Assembly (NCBI GenBank): GCA_947627245.1
Contig: CANQVH010000004.1
Span: forward strand, 43,306 to 107,305
DNA length: 64,000 nt
Direction: 5' to 3'
Origin: an uncultured Lachnospiraceae bacterium
GTDB taxonomy: Bacteria; Bacillota; Clostridia; Lachnospirales; Lachnospiraceae
Part shown: piece by piece, positions 25,453 to 34,100 of the stretch
How the letters are laid out: each line of letters opens with the position of its first letter
How positions within the stretch are numbered: the first letter of the stretch is position 1
Translations under genes and position numbers: made by a program
Notes under the pieces: generated by a model
Seen by the model: the letters and a program-made list of their open reading frames with translations, nothing else
The model's database searches: none
What the model was told of the DNA's origin: nothing

Positions 25453-26295
25453 GTGAGAGAGATTCAGGCCGGAACGATCACGGACGTCGTAGAGCGGCTG
25501 TGTATCGAGGCGAATGAGTATCTTCCGGAGGATGTGAAGCGCGCGCTCCGGGACTGCCGTGCGTGCGAGGACTGGGCGATCGCACAGGACGTTCTGGACA
25601 AGATCGTCGAGAACTATGAGATCGCGGGGAAGCAGGAGGTGCCGATCTGTCAGGATACCGGCATGGCCTGTGTGTTTCTGGAGATCGGACAGGATGTCCA
25701 CATCGCAGGCGGAGATCTGCGCGAGGCGGTGGACGAGGGCGTGCGCCGCGGCTACGACAGGGGCTATCTGCGCAAATCGGTCGTGAAGGATCCGGTGCGC
25801 CGCGGGAACACGGGCGACAATACGCCGGCCATGCTTTACACGGAGATCGTGCCGGGCGAACAGATCCGGGTGACGGTCGCTCCGAAGGGCTTCGGAAGCG
25901 AGAACATGAGCGCGATTCGTATGTTCAAGCCGTCTGCGGGACTGCAGGGGATCAAGGATTTCATCCTTGAGACGGTGGAGACTGCCGGACCGAATCCGTG
26001 CCCGCCGATGGTGGTCGGCGTCGGCATCGGGGGAACATTTGACAAGGCGGCGCTTTTGGCAAAGAAGGCACTGCTGCGCCCGGTCGATTCCCAAAATCCG
26101 GATCCGTTTTACGCAGATCTTGAGAGGGAAATGCTGGAAAAGATCAATCGGCTCGGCATCGGGCCGCAGGGCTTCGGCGGCAGGACGACGGCGCTCGGAC
26201 TCAATATCGAGACGATGCCGACGCATATTGCGGGCATGCCGTGCGCGATCAACATCAGTTGCCATGTGACACGGCACAGGACGGAGGTGATCTAG
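25453..26295 (+). CDS. fumA: Class I fumarate hydratase, alpha (N-terminal) subunit
   Basis: This is the 280-residue subunit of a two-subunit iron-sulfur fumarase that interconverts fumarate and malate. Conserved blocks are VPICQDTGMACVF, VVKDPVRRGNTGDNTPAM, GFGSENMSA and VGVGIGGTFDKAALLAKKAL. Cluster cysteines include those in ICQDTG and near INISCH. I chose the GTG at 25453 with GGAGGA 6 bases upstream, giving the family-like start VREIQAGTITD; the ATG at 25447 overlaps the ribosome site. Some relatives act as L-tartrate dehydratase, which cannot be excluded. The beta subunit starts at the next base. Confidence 0.88.
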   Translation: MREIQAGTITDVVERLCIEANEYLPEDVKRALRDCRACEDWAIAQDVLDKIVENYEIAGKQEVPICQDTGMACVFLEIGQDVHIAGGDLREAVDEGVRRGYDRGYLRKSVVKDPVRRGNTGDNTPAMLYTEIVPGEQIRVTVAPKGFGSENMSAIRMFKPSAGLQGIKDFILETVETAGPNPCPPMVVGVGIGGTFDKAALLAKKALLRPVDSQNPDPFYADLEREMLEKINRLGIGPQGFGGRTTALGLNIETMPTHIAGMPCAINISCHVTRHRTEVI

Positions 26296-26853
26296 GTGGA
26301 GAGGCATATTACGCTGCCGCTCACCGAGGAGCTTGCGCGGACGCTCCATGCGGGCGACACGGTGTATCTGACTGGGACGGTCTATACTTCGAGGGACGCC
26401 GGACACAAGCGCATGTGCGAGGCGCTTTCCCGTGGGGAGGAGCTTCCGTTTGATCCGAAGGACGCGACAATCTATTATGTCGGTCCGTCTCCGGCAAAGC
26501 CCGGTCAGGTGATCGGCTCTGCGGGGCCGACAACGAGCGGGCGCATGGACGCTTACGCTCCGACGATGATGTCCGTGGGGGCGCGCGGAATGATCGGCAA
26601 GGGAGCCCGACTGCCGGAGGTGGTCGAGGCAATGAAAAAATACAGCGGCGTGTATTTTGGCGCGATCGGCGGCGCGGGCGCTCTGCTCGCGAAATGCATC
26701 CGAAAAGCGGAGCTGATCGCCTACGAGGATCTTGGCGCGGAGGCGCTGCGCAGGCTGTACGTGGAGGAGATGCCGCTTGTCGTCATCATCGACTGCGAGG
26801 GAAACAACCTTTACGAGACAGGCCGCGAGGCGTATTTGAAACAGCGCGGATAA
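26296..26853 (+). CDS. fumB: Class I fumarate hydratase, beta (C-terminal) subunit
   Basis: The 185-residue partner subunit starts at GTG directly after the alpha stop. It shows the family blocks GDTVYLTGTVYTSRDAGHKR, YYVGPSPAKPGQVIGSAGPT, GRMDAYAPTMM and KYSGVYFGAIGGAGAL. Together the two subunits equal one full-length class I fumarase, the common arrangement in Clostridia. The tail (residues 160-185) ends ETGREAYLKQRG. Confidence 0.88.
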   Translation: MERHITLPLTEELARTLHAGDTVYLTGTVYTSRDAGHKRMCEALSRGEELPFDPKDATIYYVGPSPAKPGQVIGSAGPTTSGRMDAYAPTMMSVGARGMIGKGARLPEVVEAMKKYSGVYFGAIGGAGALLAKCIRKAELIAYEDLGAEALRRLYVEEMPLVVIIDCEGNNLYETGREAYLKQRG

Positions 26854-26961
26854 TTTTGTGCGATCTGGTGATACTATCCTCGAATCTTATCAGTCCGCAT
26901 CGGTACCCAAAGGAGATATTCCGGGGGTCTGCATGCGGAACGGGAGCGAGAGGTGGATTGC

Positions 26962-27132
26962 ATGGAACGAAAAATGTTGACGCGTTATCTGATTCTGATT
27001 ACAGCGCTGATGATCTTTGCGGGAGCTGCGTGGTATTTCACGAAGGATTCCGACAGACCGCAGGCGGATGCGGTGCTTGCGGGCATGGAAGCGGAATTTC
27101 CGCTCGGGGAGGAAGTCTCCTATGAGCTGTGA
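26962..27132 (+). CDS. Small membrane protein upstream of spoVAA, 56 residues
   Basis: The ATG follows GAGAGGTGG. The product has one hydrophobic segment (TRYLILITALMIFAGAAWYF, about residues 7-26) and a short acidic tail ending EEVSYEL. Its 3' end overlaps the spoVAA start by 11 bases, so the two are translationally coupled. I do not recognise a family, but its position suggests a forespore membrane role. Confidence 0.7.
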   Translation: MERKMLTRYLILITALMIFAGAAWYFTKDSDRPQADAVLAGMEAEFPLGEEVSYEL

Positions 27133-27742
27133 TACGCTGTACCTGAAGATCGACAAGAATGTGCAGGCGGATCACGAGCATATCATGCTGAAGGATATCG
27201 CCTCGATCAACTGCAAGGACAAGGCGACGGAGAACAGGGTCAAGGTTCTGCGTCTTCCGACGGAGATCATCAAGGGACCGGGGCGCTATGTGTTCTCGGT
27301 GCTTGACGTGATCGAGGTCATTGAAAAGGAGTTTCCGAATCTGGAGATTAACAATCTGGGTGAGGCTGATTTCATTATTACGGTGGAAAAGCAGGATAAG
27401 CTGTCCGACGCGCAGAGCTGGGGAAAGACGATCCTTGTCTGCATATTGGCGTTTTTCGGCGCGGCGTTCTCCATCATGGCGTTCAACAACGATGTCGGGA
27501 TTACAACGCTGTTCGGACAGCTTTACGAGACGTTTACCGGAGAGCCATCGGACGGATTTACGCTGCTTGAGCTTTCCTACTCGGTCGGGGTGGGACTCGG
27601 AATACTGATTTTCTTTCACCACTTCGCGCGCAAAAAGAATCTCTCGGATCCGACGCCGTTGGAGGTCGAGATGCGCACGTATGAGGATGACGTCGACACG
27701 ACGCTGATCGAGTCCGGCAACCGCAAAGAGCAAAGGCCGTAG
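27122..27742 (+). CDS. spoVAA: Stage V sporulation protein AA
   Basis: The 206-residue protein matches SpoVAA: an N-terminal soluble domain (TLYLKIDKNVQADHEHIML, LKDIASINC) and two C-terminal membrane segments (about residues 100-120 and 145-165). SpoVA proteins form the channel that moves dipicolinic acid into the forespore. I chose the ATG at 27122, which follows GGGGAGGAAG and gives MSCDTLYLK. SpoVAB follows after 12 bases, but SpoVAC to SpoVAF are not in this window. Confidence 0.88.
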   Translation: MSCDTLYLKIDKNVQADHEHIMLKDIASINCKDKATENRVKVLRLPTEIIKGPGRYVFSVLDVIEVIEKEFPNLEINNLGEADFIITVEKQDKLSDAQSWGKTILVCILAFFGAAFSIMAFNNDVGITTLFGQLYETFTGEPSDGFTLLELSYSVGVGLGILIFFHHFARKKNLSDPTPLEVEMRTYEDDVDTTLIESGNRKEQRP

Positions 27743-27754
27743 GAGGGAGCGCGC

Positions 27755-28174
27755 ATGGGACAGGTATTCATCACTTTGGTTGGATTTTCCTCGGGCTTTA
27801 TCGTGGCGGGAGGCGTCGTCGCGCTGATGGTTGGGCTCGGGATTATCACGCGCTTTATCGGAATCTCGCATACAGCGGACAAGATCTTTCAGTATGAGGA
27901 CGCGATCCTTCTCGGCGCGGTGGCGGGTACGCTGCTGACCGTATATGATCTGAGCCTGCCTGTCGGAGCGTGGATTCTGGGGATCGGCGGACTTTTCATC
28001 GGGATTTTTGTGGGCGGATGGATCATGGCGCTCGCGGAGGTCATCAATGTGTTTCCGGTCTACTGCAGGCGGCTCGGCATTACGAAGGGACTGAGCTGGA
28101 TCGTGATCACGATGGCGGTCGGGAAGACGGCCGGGAGCCTGCTCGGATTCTATATGCGCTGGGGAAAAGGCTGA
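27755..28174 (+). CDS. spoVAB: Stage V sporulation protein AB
   Basis: The 139-residue integral membrane protein has four predicted hydrophobic helices and the family stretches SSGFIVAGGVVALMVGLGI and GGWIMALAEVINVFPVYCRR. It is coupled to spoVAA and takes part in dipicolinate uptake by the forespore. The length is normal for the family. The operon ends here, and the next gene has its own ribosome site after 60 bases. Confidence 0.9.
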   Translation: MGQVFITLVGFSSGFIVAGGVVALMVGLGIITRFIGISHTADKIFQYEDAILLGAVAGTLLTVYDLSLPVGAWILGIGGLFIGIFVGGWIMALAEVINVFPVYCRRLGITKGLSWIVITMAVGKTAGSLLGFYMRWGKG

Positions 28175-28234
28175 GCGCAGATGCAAAATTCTCAAAAAGC
28201 ATGAATCGATACAAAGGAAAAGAGGTCTTCATAA

Positions 28235-29581
28235 GTGAAGAGATCAAATTATCTGTTCAGCGGCCGGCAGCTCTATCAGCTTTTGTGGCCGCTGATCGTG
28301 GAGCAGCTTCTGAATGTGCTCGTGGGCATGGTGGACGTGGTGATGGTGGCGTCCTTGGGAGAGGCGGCGGTGTCCGGCGTTTCGCTGGTGGACGCGCTGA
28401 ATCAGCTCGTGATCCAGTTTCTGGCGGCGCTGACCGCAGGCGGGACGGTGGTGTGCGCCCAGTTTATCGGGATGAAGAACGGGCAGATGGCGCGCCGGTC
28501 GGCGGGACAACTGTTCACGATCACTTTGGGCGGTTCGGCCGTGGTGACGGCTGCTTTTCTGCTCGGAGGCAGGCATCTGCTGTCGCTGATCTTCGGACAG
28601 GTGGAAACGGACGTCATGAGCAACGCCTATACATATTTTCTCATCACAACGCTGTCGTTTCCGTTTCTGGCGATCTACAATTCCGGGGCGGCGCTGTTTC
28701 GTTCCACGGGCAATTCCAAGGTGTCGATGGACGTCTCCCTGTTCATGAACGGGCTGAATATCGTGGGAAATGCGATCTGCATTTTCGGCCTGCACATGGA
28801 CGTCTCCGGCGTAGCGATCCCGACGTTGATCTCCCGTATGGCAGCGGCTGTGCTGATCTTTTTTCTGCTTCAGAAGCCGGGGAATGAGATCCGGATCCAT
28901 CACATTTCAGACCTGCGCCCGCAGAGCAGGATGATTCACAGGATCCTGTCGATCGGCATACCGGGCGGCGTGGAAAACGGCATGTTCCAGTTTGGAAAGC
29001 TGACGCTGCAGAGCCTTGTGTCTACGCTGGGCACTCCCTCCATTGCGGGCTACGCGGTGGCCTGTAATCTCGTGATGTTCCTCTATCTTCCGGGGAACGC
29101 GCTGGGGCTCGGTATGACGACGATCGTGGGGCAGTGCGTGGGCGCGCAGGAGAGCGAGCAGGCAGGATATTATGTCAAAAAACTGCTTGTCATCAATTAT
29201 GCGATGCTGGCGGTTCTGACGGTCGTGCTTGGCGCGGGGAGAGGCGTCTGGGTGAACATTTACAATCTGTCCGGGGAGGCCTCTGCGATTGCCGCGAGGA
29301 TGACGCTGGATCATTGCTTTGCGATGCTTGTCTGGCCGTTCGCGTTTCTTCTGCCGAACGCGCTGCGCGCGGCGAACGATGCGAAGTTTACCATGATCAT
29401 TGCGATCCTTTCCATGTGGATATTCCGGGTAGGCTGCGCCTATTTGTTTATCAAAGGATTCCATCACGGCGTGGAGTACGTGTGGTACGCGATGTTTATT
29501 GACTGGATTTTCCGGATGATTGTGTTTTTGTGGCGTTTCCGGGGATTTTCGAAGCGCGTGGAGGGGCTGCATCTGACCTGA
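28235..29581 (+). CDS. MATE family efflux transporter
   Basis: The 448-residue protein has about 12 membrane segments and two homologous halves, as in the MATE/NorM family that exports drugs or metabolites by ion antiport. Visible motifs include LWPLIVEQLLNVLVGMVD at the N terminus, SLVDALNQLVIQFLAALTAG, and FQFGKLTLQSLVSTLGT at the start of the second half. A GTG start follows AAAGAGG. Substrate unknown. Confidence 0.88.
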   Translation: MKRSNYLFSGRQLYQLLWPLIVEQLLNVLVGMVDVVMVASLGEAAVSGVSLVDALNQLVIQFLAALTAGGTVVCAQFIGMKNGQMARRSAGQLFTITLGGSAVVTAAFLLGGRHLLSLIFGQVETDVMSNAYTYFLITTLSFPFLAIYNSGAALFRSTGNSKVSMDVSLFMNGLNIVGNAICIFGLHMDVSGVAIPTLISRMAAAVLIFFLLQKPGNEIRIHHISDLRPQSRMIHRILSIGIPGGVENGMFQFGKLTLQSLVSTLGTPSIAGYAVACNLVMFLYLPGNALGLGMTTIVGQCVGAQESEQAGYYVKKLLVINYAMLAVLTVVLGAGRGVWVNIYNLSGEASAIAARMTLDHCFAMLVWPFAFLLPNALRAANDAKFTMIIAILSMWIFRVGCAYLFIKGFHHGVEYVWYAMFIDWIFRMIVFLWRFRGFSKRVEGLHLT

Positions 29582-29658
29582 GATGCGGGCGCTGCGGTTT
29601 CGCATGTCGATTCGATTGATGATGCATGACCGGGGATGAAGAAAAATAAGATTCCGTC

Positions 29659-29688
29659 TTGCGGAAATACAGGGTGTTTTGTTATAAT
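29659..29688 (+). promoter_or_regulatory. Promoter for the ABC-class ATPase gene
   Basis: TTGCGG (29659-29664) and TATAAT (29683-29688) are 18 bases apart, about 80 bases before the start codon. Confidence 0.55.
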
Positions 29689-29768
29689 TGGGCGAGTATA
29701 TAAGATTCGGCCGCATGCCTGTTTTTGCGATATCGACTCGACACAGAGCGGCTTTTTCGGAGGACAGT

Positions 29769-31430
29769 ATGAAAACGCAGAATGAACTGAGGGCGCAACT
29801 GCGCCAGATCGACCATAAAGGATACAAGGCTTACAAGGTGCTCGAGGGGGAGTACGACTTCGGGGCGTACCGTCTGTGCATCGACCATGTGCAGGGCGAT
29901 CCGTTTGCAACGCCCTCGCGGGTGCGGATCGTGTACGGGAATCGGGGCAATATTCCGGGTGAATATTTCACACAGAAGCATCGCAGGACAGCCGTGGAGG
30001 ATTACCTGTTGAGACGGCTGCACCGCAGTCTTCGGATGTGTATGGATCGTGAGCGCAAGGGCTCCGGCAAGAGCGGGCTTGTGACAGCGTGCCGGGCGGG
30101 GCAGGAGATTCTGGAGAGGACGGCGATGCAGATCTCTGCGGAGGCCGTGACAGCGCGCATCGAGGTCGGCTTCCCAGCTTACGGGCGGACGATCGCGGCG
30201 GGCGAGCTGGAGAAGATCCTGTTTGATCTGCTGCCGGAGGTGGCGGAGAAGGCGTTTCGCATGCAGAGCGCGATGCAAAAGGAGCTGCAGCAGGTGGTGT
30301 ATCTGGCGGACGATCAGCACTTCATCCGCGGCGAGCTAAAGCGGCTGGGGCTGGTGGCGTTTGTCGGGGACGGTTCCGTACTTCCGCGCGAGAGCGGCGT
30401 GTCGCAGCGGCCGATGAAGGATGCGGTAAAGTTCGAGAGCCCGGAGAGTCTTGCTGTGACGCTTGAACTTCCGCACAGAGGGGCGCTGCGCGGCATGGGG
30501 ATCCGCAGGGGGATCACGGTGATCGCGGGCGGCGGCTTCCACGGGAAGTCGACGCTTCTGAAAGCGCTGGAGCGCGGCGTGTACGATCACATTGCGGGCG
30601 ACGGGAGAGAATATGTCCTGACGGACGAGAGCGCGTTCAAGCTGCGCGCCGAGGAAGGGCGCTGCGTGCATGAGACGGATATCTCGATGTTTATTAGCAA
30701 TCTCCCGACGAGGACGGATACGACCTGTTTCTCGACGGAGAACGCGAGCGGCAGCACCTCGCAGGCGGCGAACACGGTCGAGGCGCTGGCCTGTGGAAGT
30801 ACGGTGCTTCTGATCGATGAGGACACGTCGGCGACGAATTTCATGGTGCGCGACGACCGGATGGCGCGGCTCGTGGCGGATGAGAAGGAGCCGATCACGC
30901 CGTTTATCCGCAAGATCCGCAGCCTGTACCGTGATCTCGGCGTGTCGACGGTGCTCGTGGCGGGAAGCTCGGGCGATTACCTGTCGGTGGCGGACACGGT
31001 GCTGCAGATGGACTGCTATGTGGCGAAGGACGTGACGGAGCGGGCGAAGCAGCTCGCGGTGAGTCTCACGGAGGAAGCCGCCGAGAAACGCGTCTGGCTG
31101 AAGAAGACGGTTCGGAAAAAGGAGATCGAGAAAATGCGCGTGCACGGCTGGGACACGCTGAGCCTCGATAAGACGGAGATCGACCTGCGTTACTTGGAGC
31201 AGATCGTGGACGAGACGCAGACGGCCGCGCTTGGATACACGCTTCAATACATACTCAGCCGCATGGCGGACGGCAGGAAGAGCGCGGCGCAGCTCGCGCA
31301 GGAGGCGGCGCAGAAGCTCGCGCGCGAGGGCATTTTGAGTGTCACCCCGAGGAATTACGGGGCCGGGCCGGCCGCGATGGTGCGCGTGCAGGAGATTCTG
31401 GCGGCGCTTGTGAGGTATCGGCTACTGTAA
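29769..31430 (+). CDS. ABC-class P-loop ATPase of the COG3044 type
   Basis: The 553-residue soluble protein belongs to the predicted 'ATPase of the ABC class' family. Walker A is GGGFHGKSTLL (about residues 255-265), a SGSTSQAANTVEAL signature follows, and Walker B is VLLIDEDTSATNF. It has no membrane segments and no transporter partner, so it is not a normal importer or exporter. The ATG at 29769 with GGAGG 6 bases upstream is preferred over an in-frame ATG at 29688. Members are linked by gene context to nucleic acid or tRNA metabolism, but the role is not established. Confidence 0.82.
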   Translation: MKTQNELRAQLRQIDHKGYKAYKVLEGEYDFGAYRLCIDHVQGDPFATPSRVRIVYGNRGNIPGEYFTQKHRRTAVEDYLLRRLHRSLRMCMDRERKGSGKSGLVTACRAGQEILERTAMQISAEAVTARIEVGFPAYGRTIAAGELEKILFDLLPEVAEKAFRMQSAMQKELQQVVYLADDQHFIRGELKRLGLVAFVGDGSVLPRESGVSQRPMKDAVKFESPESLAVTLELPHRGALRGMGIRRGITVIAGGGFHGKSTLLKALERGVYDHIAGDGREYVLTDESAFKLRAEEGRCVHETDISMFISNLPTRTDTTCFSTENASGSTSQAANTVEALACGSTVLLIDEDTSATNFMVRDDRMARLVADEKEPITPFIRKIRSLYRDLGVSTVLVAGSSGDYLSVADTVLQMDCYVAKDVTERAKQLAVSLTEEAAEKRVWLKKTVRKKEIEKMRVHGWDTLSLDKTEIDLRYLEQIVDETQTAALGYTLQYILSRMADGRKSAAQLAQEAAQKLAREGILSVTPRNYGAGPAAMVRVQEILAALVRYRLL

Positions 31431-31469
31431 AAAAAGCTTGCTTTTTTATTGAAAGGAGAGGAGACGTTT

Positions 31470-32183
31470 ATGGAAATGATTTCTTTGGAAAAGGAACTGA
31501 AAGAAAACAGCTACCCGGGAAGAGGAATTATCATCGGCAGATCCGCGGACGGGACGAAGGCGGTCACGGCGTATTTTATCATGGGCCGCAGCGTCAACAG
31601 CAGGAACCGCGTGTTCGTCGAGGACGGCGAGGAGATCCGCACGCAGGCGTTTGATCCGTCGAAGCTGAGCGATCCGAGCCTGATCATCTACGCGCCGGTG
31701 CGTGTGCTCGGCAACAAGACGATCGTGACGAACGGCGATCAGACGGATACGATCTATGAGGGCATGGATCGGCAGATGACGTTTGAACAGTCGCTGCGCA
31801 GCCGCGAGTTCGAGCCGGACGCTCCGAACTACACGCCGAGGATTTCCGGTATCATGCATGTCGAGGGCGGGAAATACAGCTATGCGCTTTCGATTCTGAA
31901 GAGCAACAACGGCGACCCGTCGGCCTGCAACCGTTTTACCTTTGCCTATGAGAACTGCGTCGCGGGCGAGGGACATTTCATTCACACCTACAAGTGCGAC
32001 GGCGATCCGCTCCCGAGCTTTGAGGGCGAACCGAAGCTGGTGGCGATCCCGGACGACATGGAGGAGTTCGCGCAGATGCTTTGGACGAGTCTGAACGAGG
32101 ACAACAAGGTGTCGCTGTTCGTGCGCTACATCGACATCGCGAGTGGGAAGTACGAATCGAAGATCATAAACAAGAATCAATAG
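31470..32183 (+). CDS. IMP cyclohydrolase, PurO-like standalone enzyme
   Basis: The 237-residue protein matches the IMP cyclohydrolase family first described as archaeal PurO and also found in Clostridia. It has PGRGIIIGRSADGTKAV, YFIMGRSVNSRNRV, TNGDQTDTIYEG, FEPDAPNYTPRISG and NRFTFAYENCVAGEGHFIHT. It closes formyl-AICAR to IMP, the last step of purine synthesis. The AICAR transformylase gene lies 188 bases downstream, so the two steps usually fused in PurH are carried by separate proteins here. AAAGGAGAGGAG precedes the ATG. Confidence 0.9.
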   Translation: MEMISLEKELKENSYPGRGIIIGRSADGTKAVTAYFIMGRSVNSRNRVFVEDGEEIRTQAFDPSKLSDPSLIIYAPVRVLGNKTIVTNGDQTDTIYEGMDRQMTFEQSLRSREFEPDAPNYTPRISGIMHVEGGKYSYALSILKSNNGDPSACNRFTFAYENCVAGEGHFIHTYKCDGDPLPSFEGEPKLVAIPDDMEEFAQMLWTSLNEDNKVSLFVRYIDIASGKYESKIINKNQ

Positions 32184-32227
32184 TCAGAGATCACAGGCAA
32201 TACCTTTCAGTTAGCAGCCGCTTTAGG

Positions 32228-32279
32228 CAGGACACCTCCGGGAAGGACCTATAGGGGTGTCCGCTCCGGAGATGTCCTG
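32228..32279 (+). promoter_or_regulatory. Mutually exclusive RNA hairpins upstream of the AICAR transformylase gene
   Basis: The 15-base arms at 32228-32242 and 32265-32279 pair with one mismatch. Part of the left arm (GGACACC, 32230-32236) can instead pair with GGTGTCC at 32256-32262. The two folds exclude each other, as in attenuators or riboswitch expression platforms. No clear T run follows and no known riboswitch core was recognised. Confidence 0.5.
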
Positions 32280-32371
32280 TCAGGGCGGCATGAAGGATTT
32301 CTGAACTTACTGACATTGAAGCATAGGATCATGAAGCGTAAATGAATTTCTGTGTACAGGAGGATAACAAT

Positions 32372-33550
32372 ATGAATGAACTTGCTTTGAAATACGGCTG
32401 CAACCCGAACCAGAAGCCTTCCCGCATTTTCATGGAGGACGGGAGCGAGCTTCCGATCAAGGTGCTCTCGGGGAAGCCGGGCTACATTAATTTTCTGGAC
32501 GCGTTCAACGGCTGGCAGCTCGTAAAAGAGCTGAAGCAGGCGACCGGACTTCCGGCGGCGACTTCGTTTAAGCATGTGTCTCCGGCGGGCGCGGCAGTGG
32601 GACTTCCGCTGGATGAGACGCTTGCAAAGATTTACTGGGTGGATGACTGTGGCCCGCTCTCTCCGCTGGCCTGCGCGTACGCGAGGGCGAGAGGCGCGGA
32701 TCGTATGTCTTCGTTTGGGGATTTCATCGCTCTGTCCGATGTGTGCGACAGGGACACGGCGATGCTGATTAAGAGAGAGGTGTCCGACGGTGTGATCGCG
32801 CCGGGATACACGGACGAGGCTCTAGAGTTGCTCGGCCAGAAGAAAAAGGGCAATTACAACGTGATCCAGATCGACGAGAATTATCGTCCGGCTCCGATCG
32901 AGCGCAAGCAGGTATACGGCGTGACGTTTGAGCAGGGAAGACAGGAGCTTCCGATTGACGATGCGCTAATCTCGAACTGTGTGACGAAGCAGAAGAAACT
33001 GCCGGAGGGCGCGAAGACGGATCTGAAGATCGCGCTGATCACATTGAAATATACGCAGTCGAATTCCGTCTGTTTCGTGAAGGACGGACAGGCGATCGGC
33101 ATCGGCGCTGGGCAGCAGTCCCGCGTGCACTGTACGCGGCTGGCCGGGCAAAAGGCCGACAACTGGTTCCTGCGCCAGTGTCCGAAGGTGCTGAATCTCC
33201 CGTTCTCCGATCACATCACGCGCGCGGAGCGCGACAATGCGATCGATGTCTATATCGGACCGGAGTATATGGACGTACTCGCCGACGGCGCATGGCAGAA
33301 GGTTTTCACGGAGAAGCCGGAAGTCTTCACTGAGCAGGAGAAGAGGGCGTGGCTGGATCAGATGAAGGGTGTGACGCTCGGATCGGACGCGTTCTTCCCG
33401 TTCAGCGATAACATTGAGCGCGCGCACAAGTCAGGTGTTGCGTACATCGCGCAGCCGGGCGGCTCGGTGCGTGACGAGGACGTCATCGCAACCTGCGATA
33501 AGTATGGCATAGTGATGGTGTTCACGGGGATTCGTCTGTTTCATCATTGA
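32372..33550 (+). CDS. purH: AICAR formyltransferase (PurH C-terminal domain as a separate protein)
   Basis: The 392-residue enzyme transfers a formyl group from 10-formyltetrahydrofolate to AICAR. The catalytic pair lies in TSFKHVSPAGAA (Lys-His), with LRYGCNPNQKP-like KYGCNPNQKPSRIF at the N terminus, DCGPLSPLACAYARARGADRM and SDAFFPFSDNIERA. The N-terminal cyclohydrolase (MGS) domain of bifunctional PurH is absent, in agreement with the PurO-like gene upstream. CAGGAGGA is 8 bases before the ATG. Confidence 0.9.
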   Translation: MNELALKYGCNPNQKPSRIFMEDGSELPIKVLSGKPGYINFLDAFNGWQLVKELKQATGLPAATSFKHVSPAGAAVGLPLDETLAKIYWVDDCGPLSPLACAYARARGADRMSSFGDFIALSDVCDRDTAMLIKREVSDGVIAPGYTDEALELLGQKKKGNYNVIQIDENYRPAPIERKQVYGVTFEQGRQELPIDDALISNCVTKQKKLPEGAKTDLKIALITLKYTQSNSVCFVKDGQAIGIGAGQQSRVHCTRLAGQKADNWFLRQCPKVLNLPFSDHITRAERDNAIDVYIGPEYMDVLADGAWQKVFTEKPEVFTEQEKRAWLDQMKGVTLGSDAFFPFSDNIERAHKSGVAYIAQPGGSVRDEDVIATCDKYGIVMVFTGIRLFHH

Positions 33551-33559
33551 CGCATGAAG

Positions 33560-33597
33560 AAAAGGGATTGTCGTTTCAGTTTGCGACGATCCCTTTT
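33560..33597. terminator. Bidirectional hairpin terminator
   Basis: A 14-base stem (AAAAGGGATTGTCG / CGACGATCCCTTTT, one wobble) lies between the AICAR transformylase gene and the oppositely oriented toxin remnant. The T/A-rich arm ends give short U tracts on both strands. Confidence 0.75.
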
Positions 33598-33603
33598 ATG
33601 TTG

Positions 33604-33830
33604 TTAAACAGGATATGTATAATCATGCGGATGTGTGAGAATATGTTGCCAGTCGCGTTCCTCACGTAAAACTCTTAAAATGTGAACCTCTTGCTTTTCA
33701 TCTACAGGTATATAGAAAATAAGAGAAGGCGGGAATGGCTTCTTGTAGATGATATAGTTTCGATATAGAATTTGGGTTTAGTTATGTCATAAATCGCTTC
33801 CCATGTTAATAATATTTTATAATTTTGCAT
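33604..33830 (-). pseudogene. RelE/ParE-family toxin remnant
   Basis: On the minus strand an ATG at 33830 starts MQNYKILLTWEAIYDIT, typical of RelE/ParE toxins, but the frame stops after about 45 codons. A second frame carries the family's C-terminal half (IYKKPFPPSLIFYIPVDEKQ, then HILRVLREERDW). The length (227 bases) is not a multiple of three, and the middle of the domain is missing. I conclude that an internal deletion with frame shift inactivated it. Confidence 0.75.
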
Positions 33831-33987
33831 TTCTTCTGGAATTTCTCAATTCTTCGATTCTAGGGAAGGCCTTTTCAAATGGCAGTTCTCTGTCGGCTTC
33901 CATATCATCAATTCCCCTATCCAGCATTTTCAGTATATCATTGTTTTCCGAAATATGATCAATTTTTCTGTCATGCATTGTGTCCAT
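33817..33987 (-). CDS. Antitoxin-like protein of the decayed toxin-antitoxin pair, 56 residues
   Basis: The minus-strand ORF begins MDTMHDRKIDHISE and contains GIDDMEADRELPFEKAF, the style of RelB/Phd-type antitoxins. It overlaps the toxin start by 14 bases, as in coupled pairs. GGAGATGGAG precedes the ATG. The ORF is intact although its toxin is broken, so it may persist as an orphan. Family placement is by context and composition. Confidence 0.65.
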   Translation of the reverse strand: MDTMHDRKIDHISENNDILKMLDRGIDDMEADRELPFEKAFPRIEELRNSRRNAKL

Positions 33988-34100
33988 TTCGATTCTCCAT
34001 CTCCCATTGCGCGTGGACTGGTATCTGTATCACATAGTATACAATAAAATCGCAAATTATACAACAAATTATTTATGAAAAAAGTATAAATAATTATGAT
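33988..34100. other. AT-rich intergenic DNA, no gene seen
   Basis: This stretch between the toxin-antitoxin remnant and the pyrG 3' end is AT-rich, with short TATACA and ATTTAT words that could hold the antitoxin promoter on the minus strand. No ORF or strong hairpin is seen. Confidence 0.4.

Noticed and set aside
26694..27125. A 143-codon plus-strand frame bridging fumB and spoVAA
   Set aside because: It starts inside fumB in another frame; the small membrane ORF at 26962 and spoVAA have better ribosome sites and composition.
32184..32371. ZTP riboswitch before the AICAR transformylase gene
   Set aside because: The gene context fits, but I could not find the conserved core bases; only the alternative hairpins are supported.
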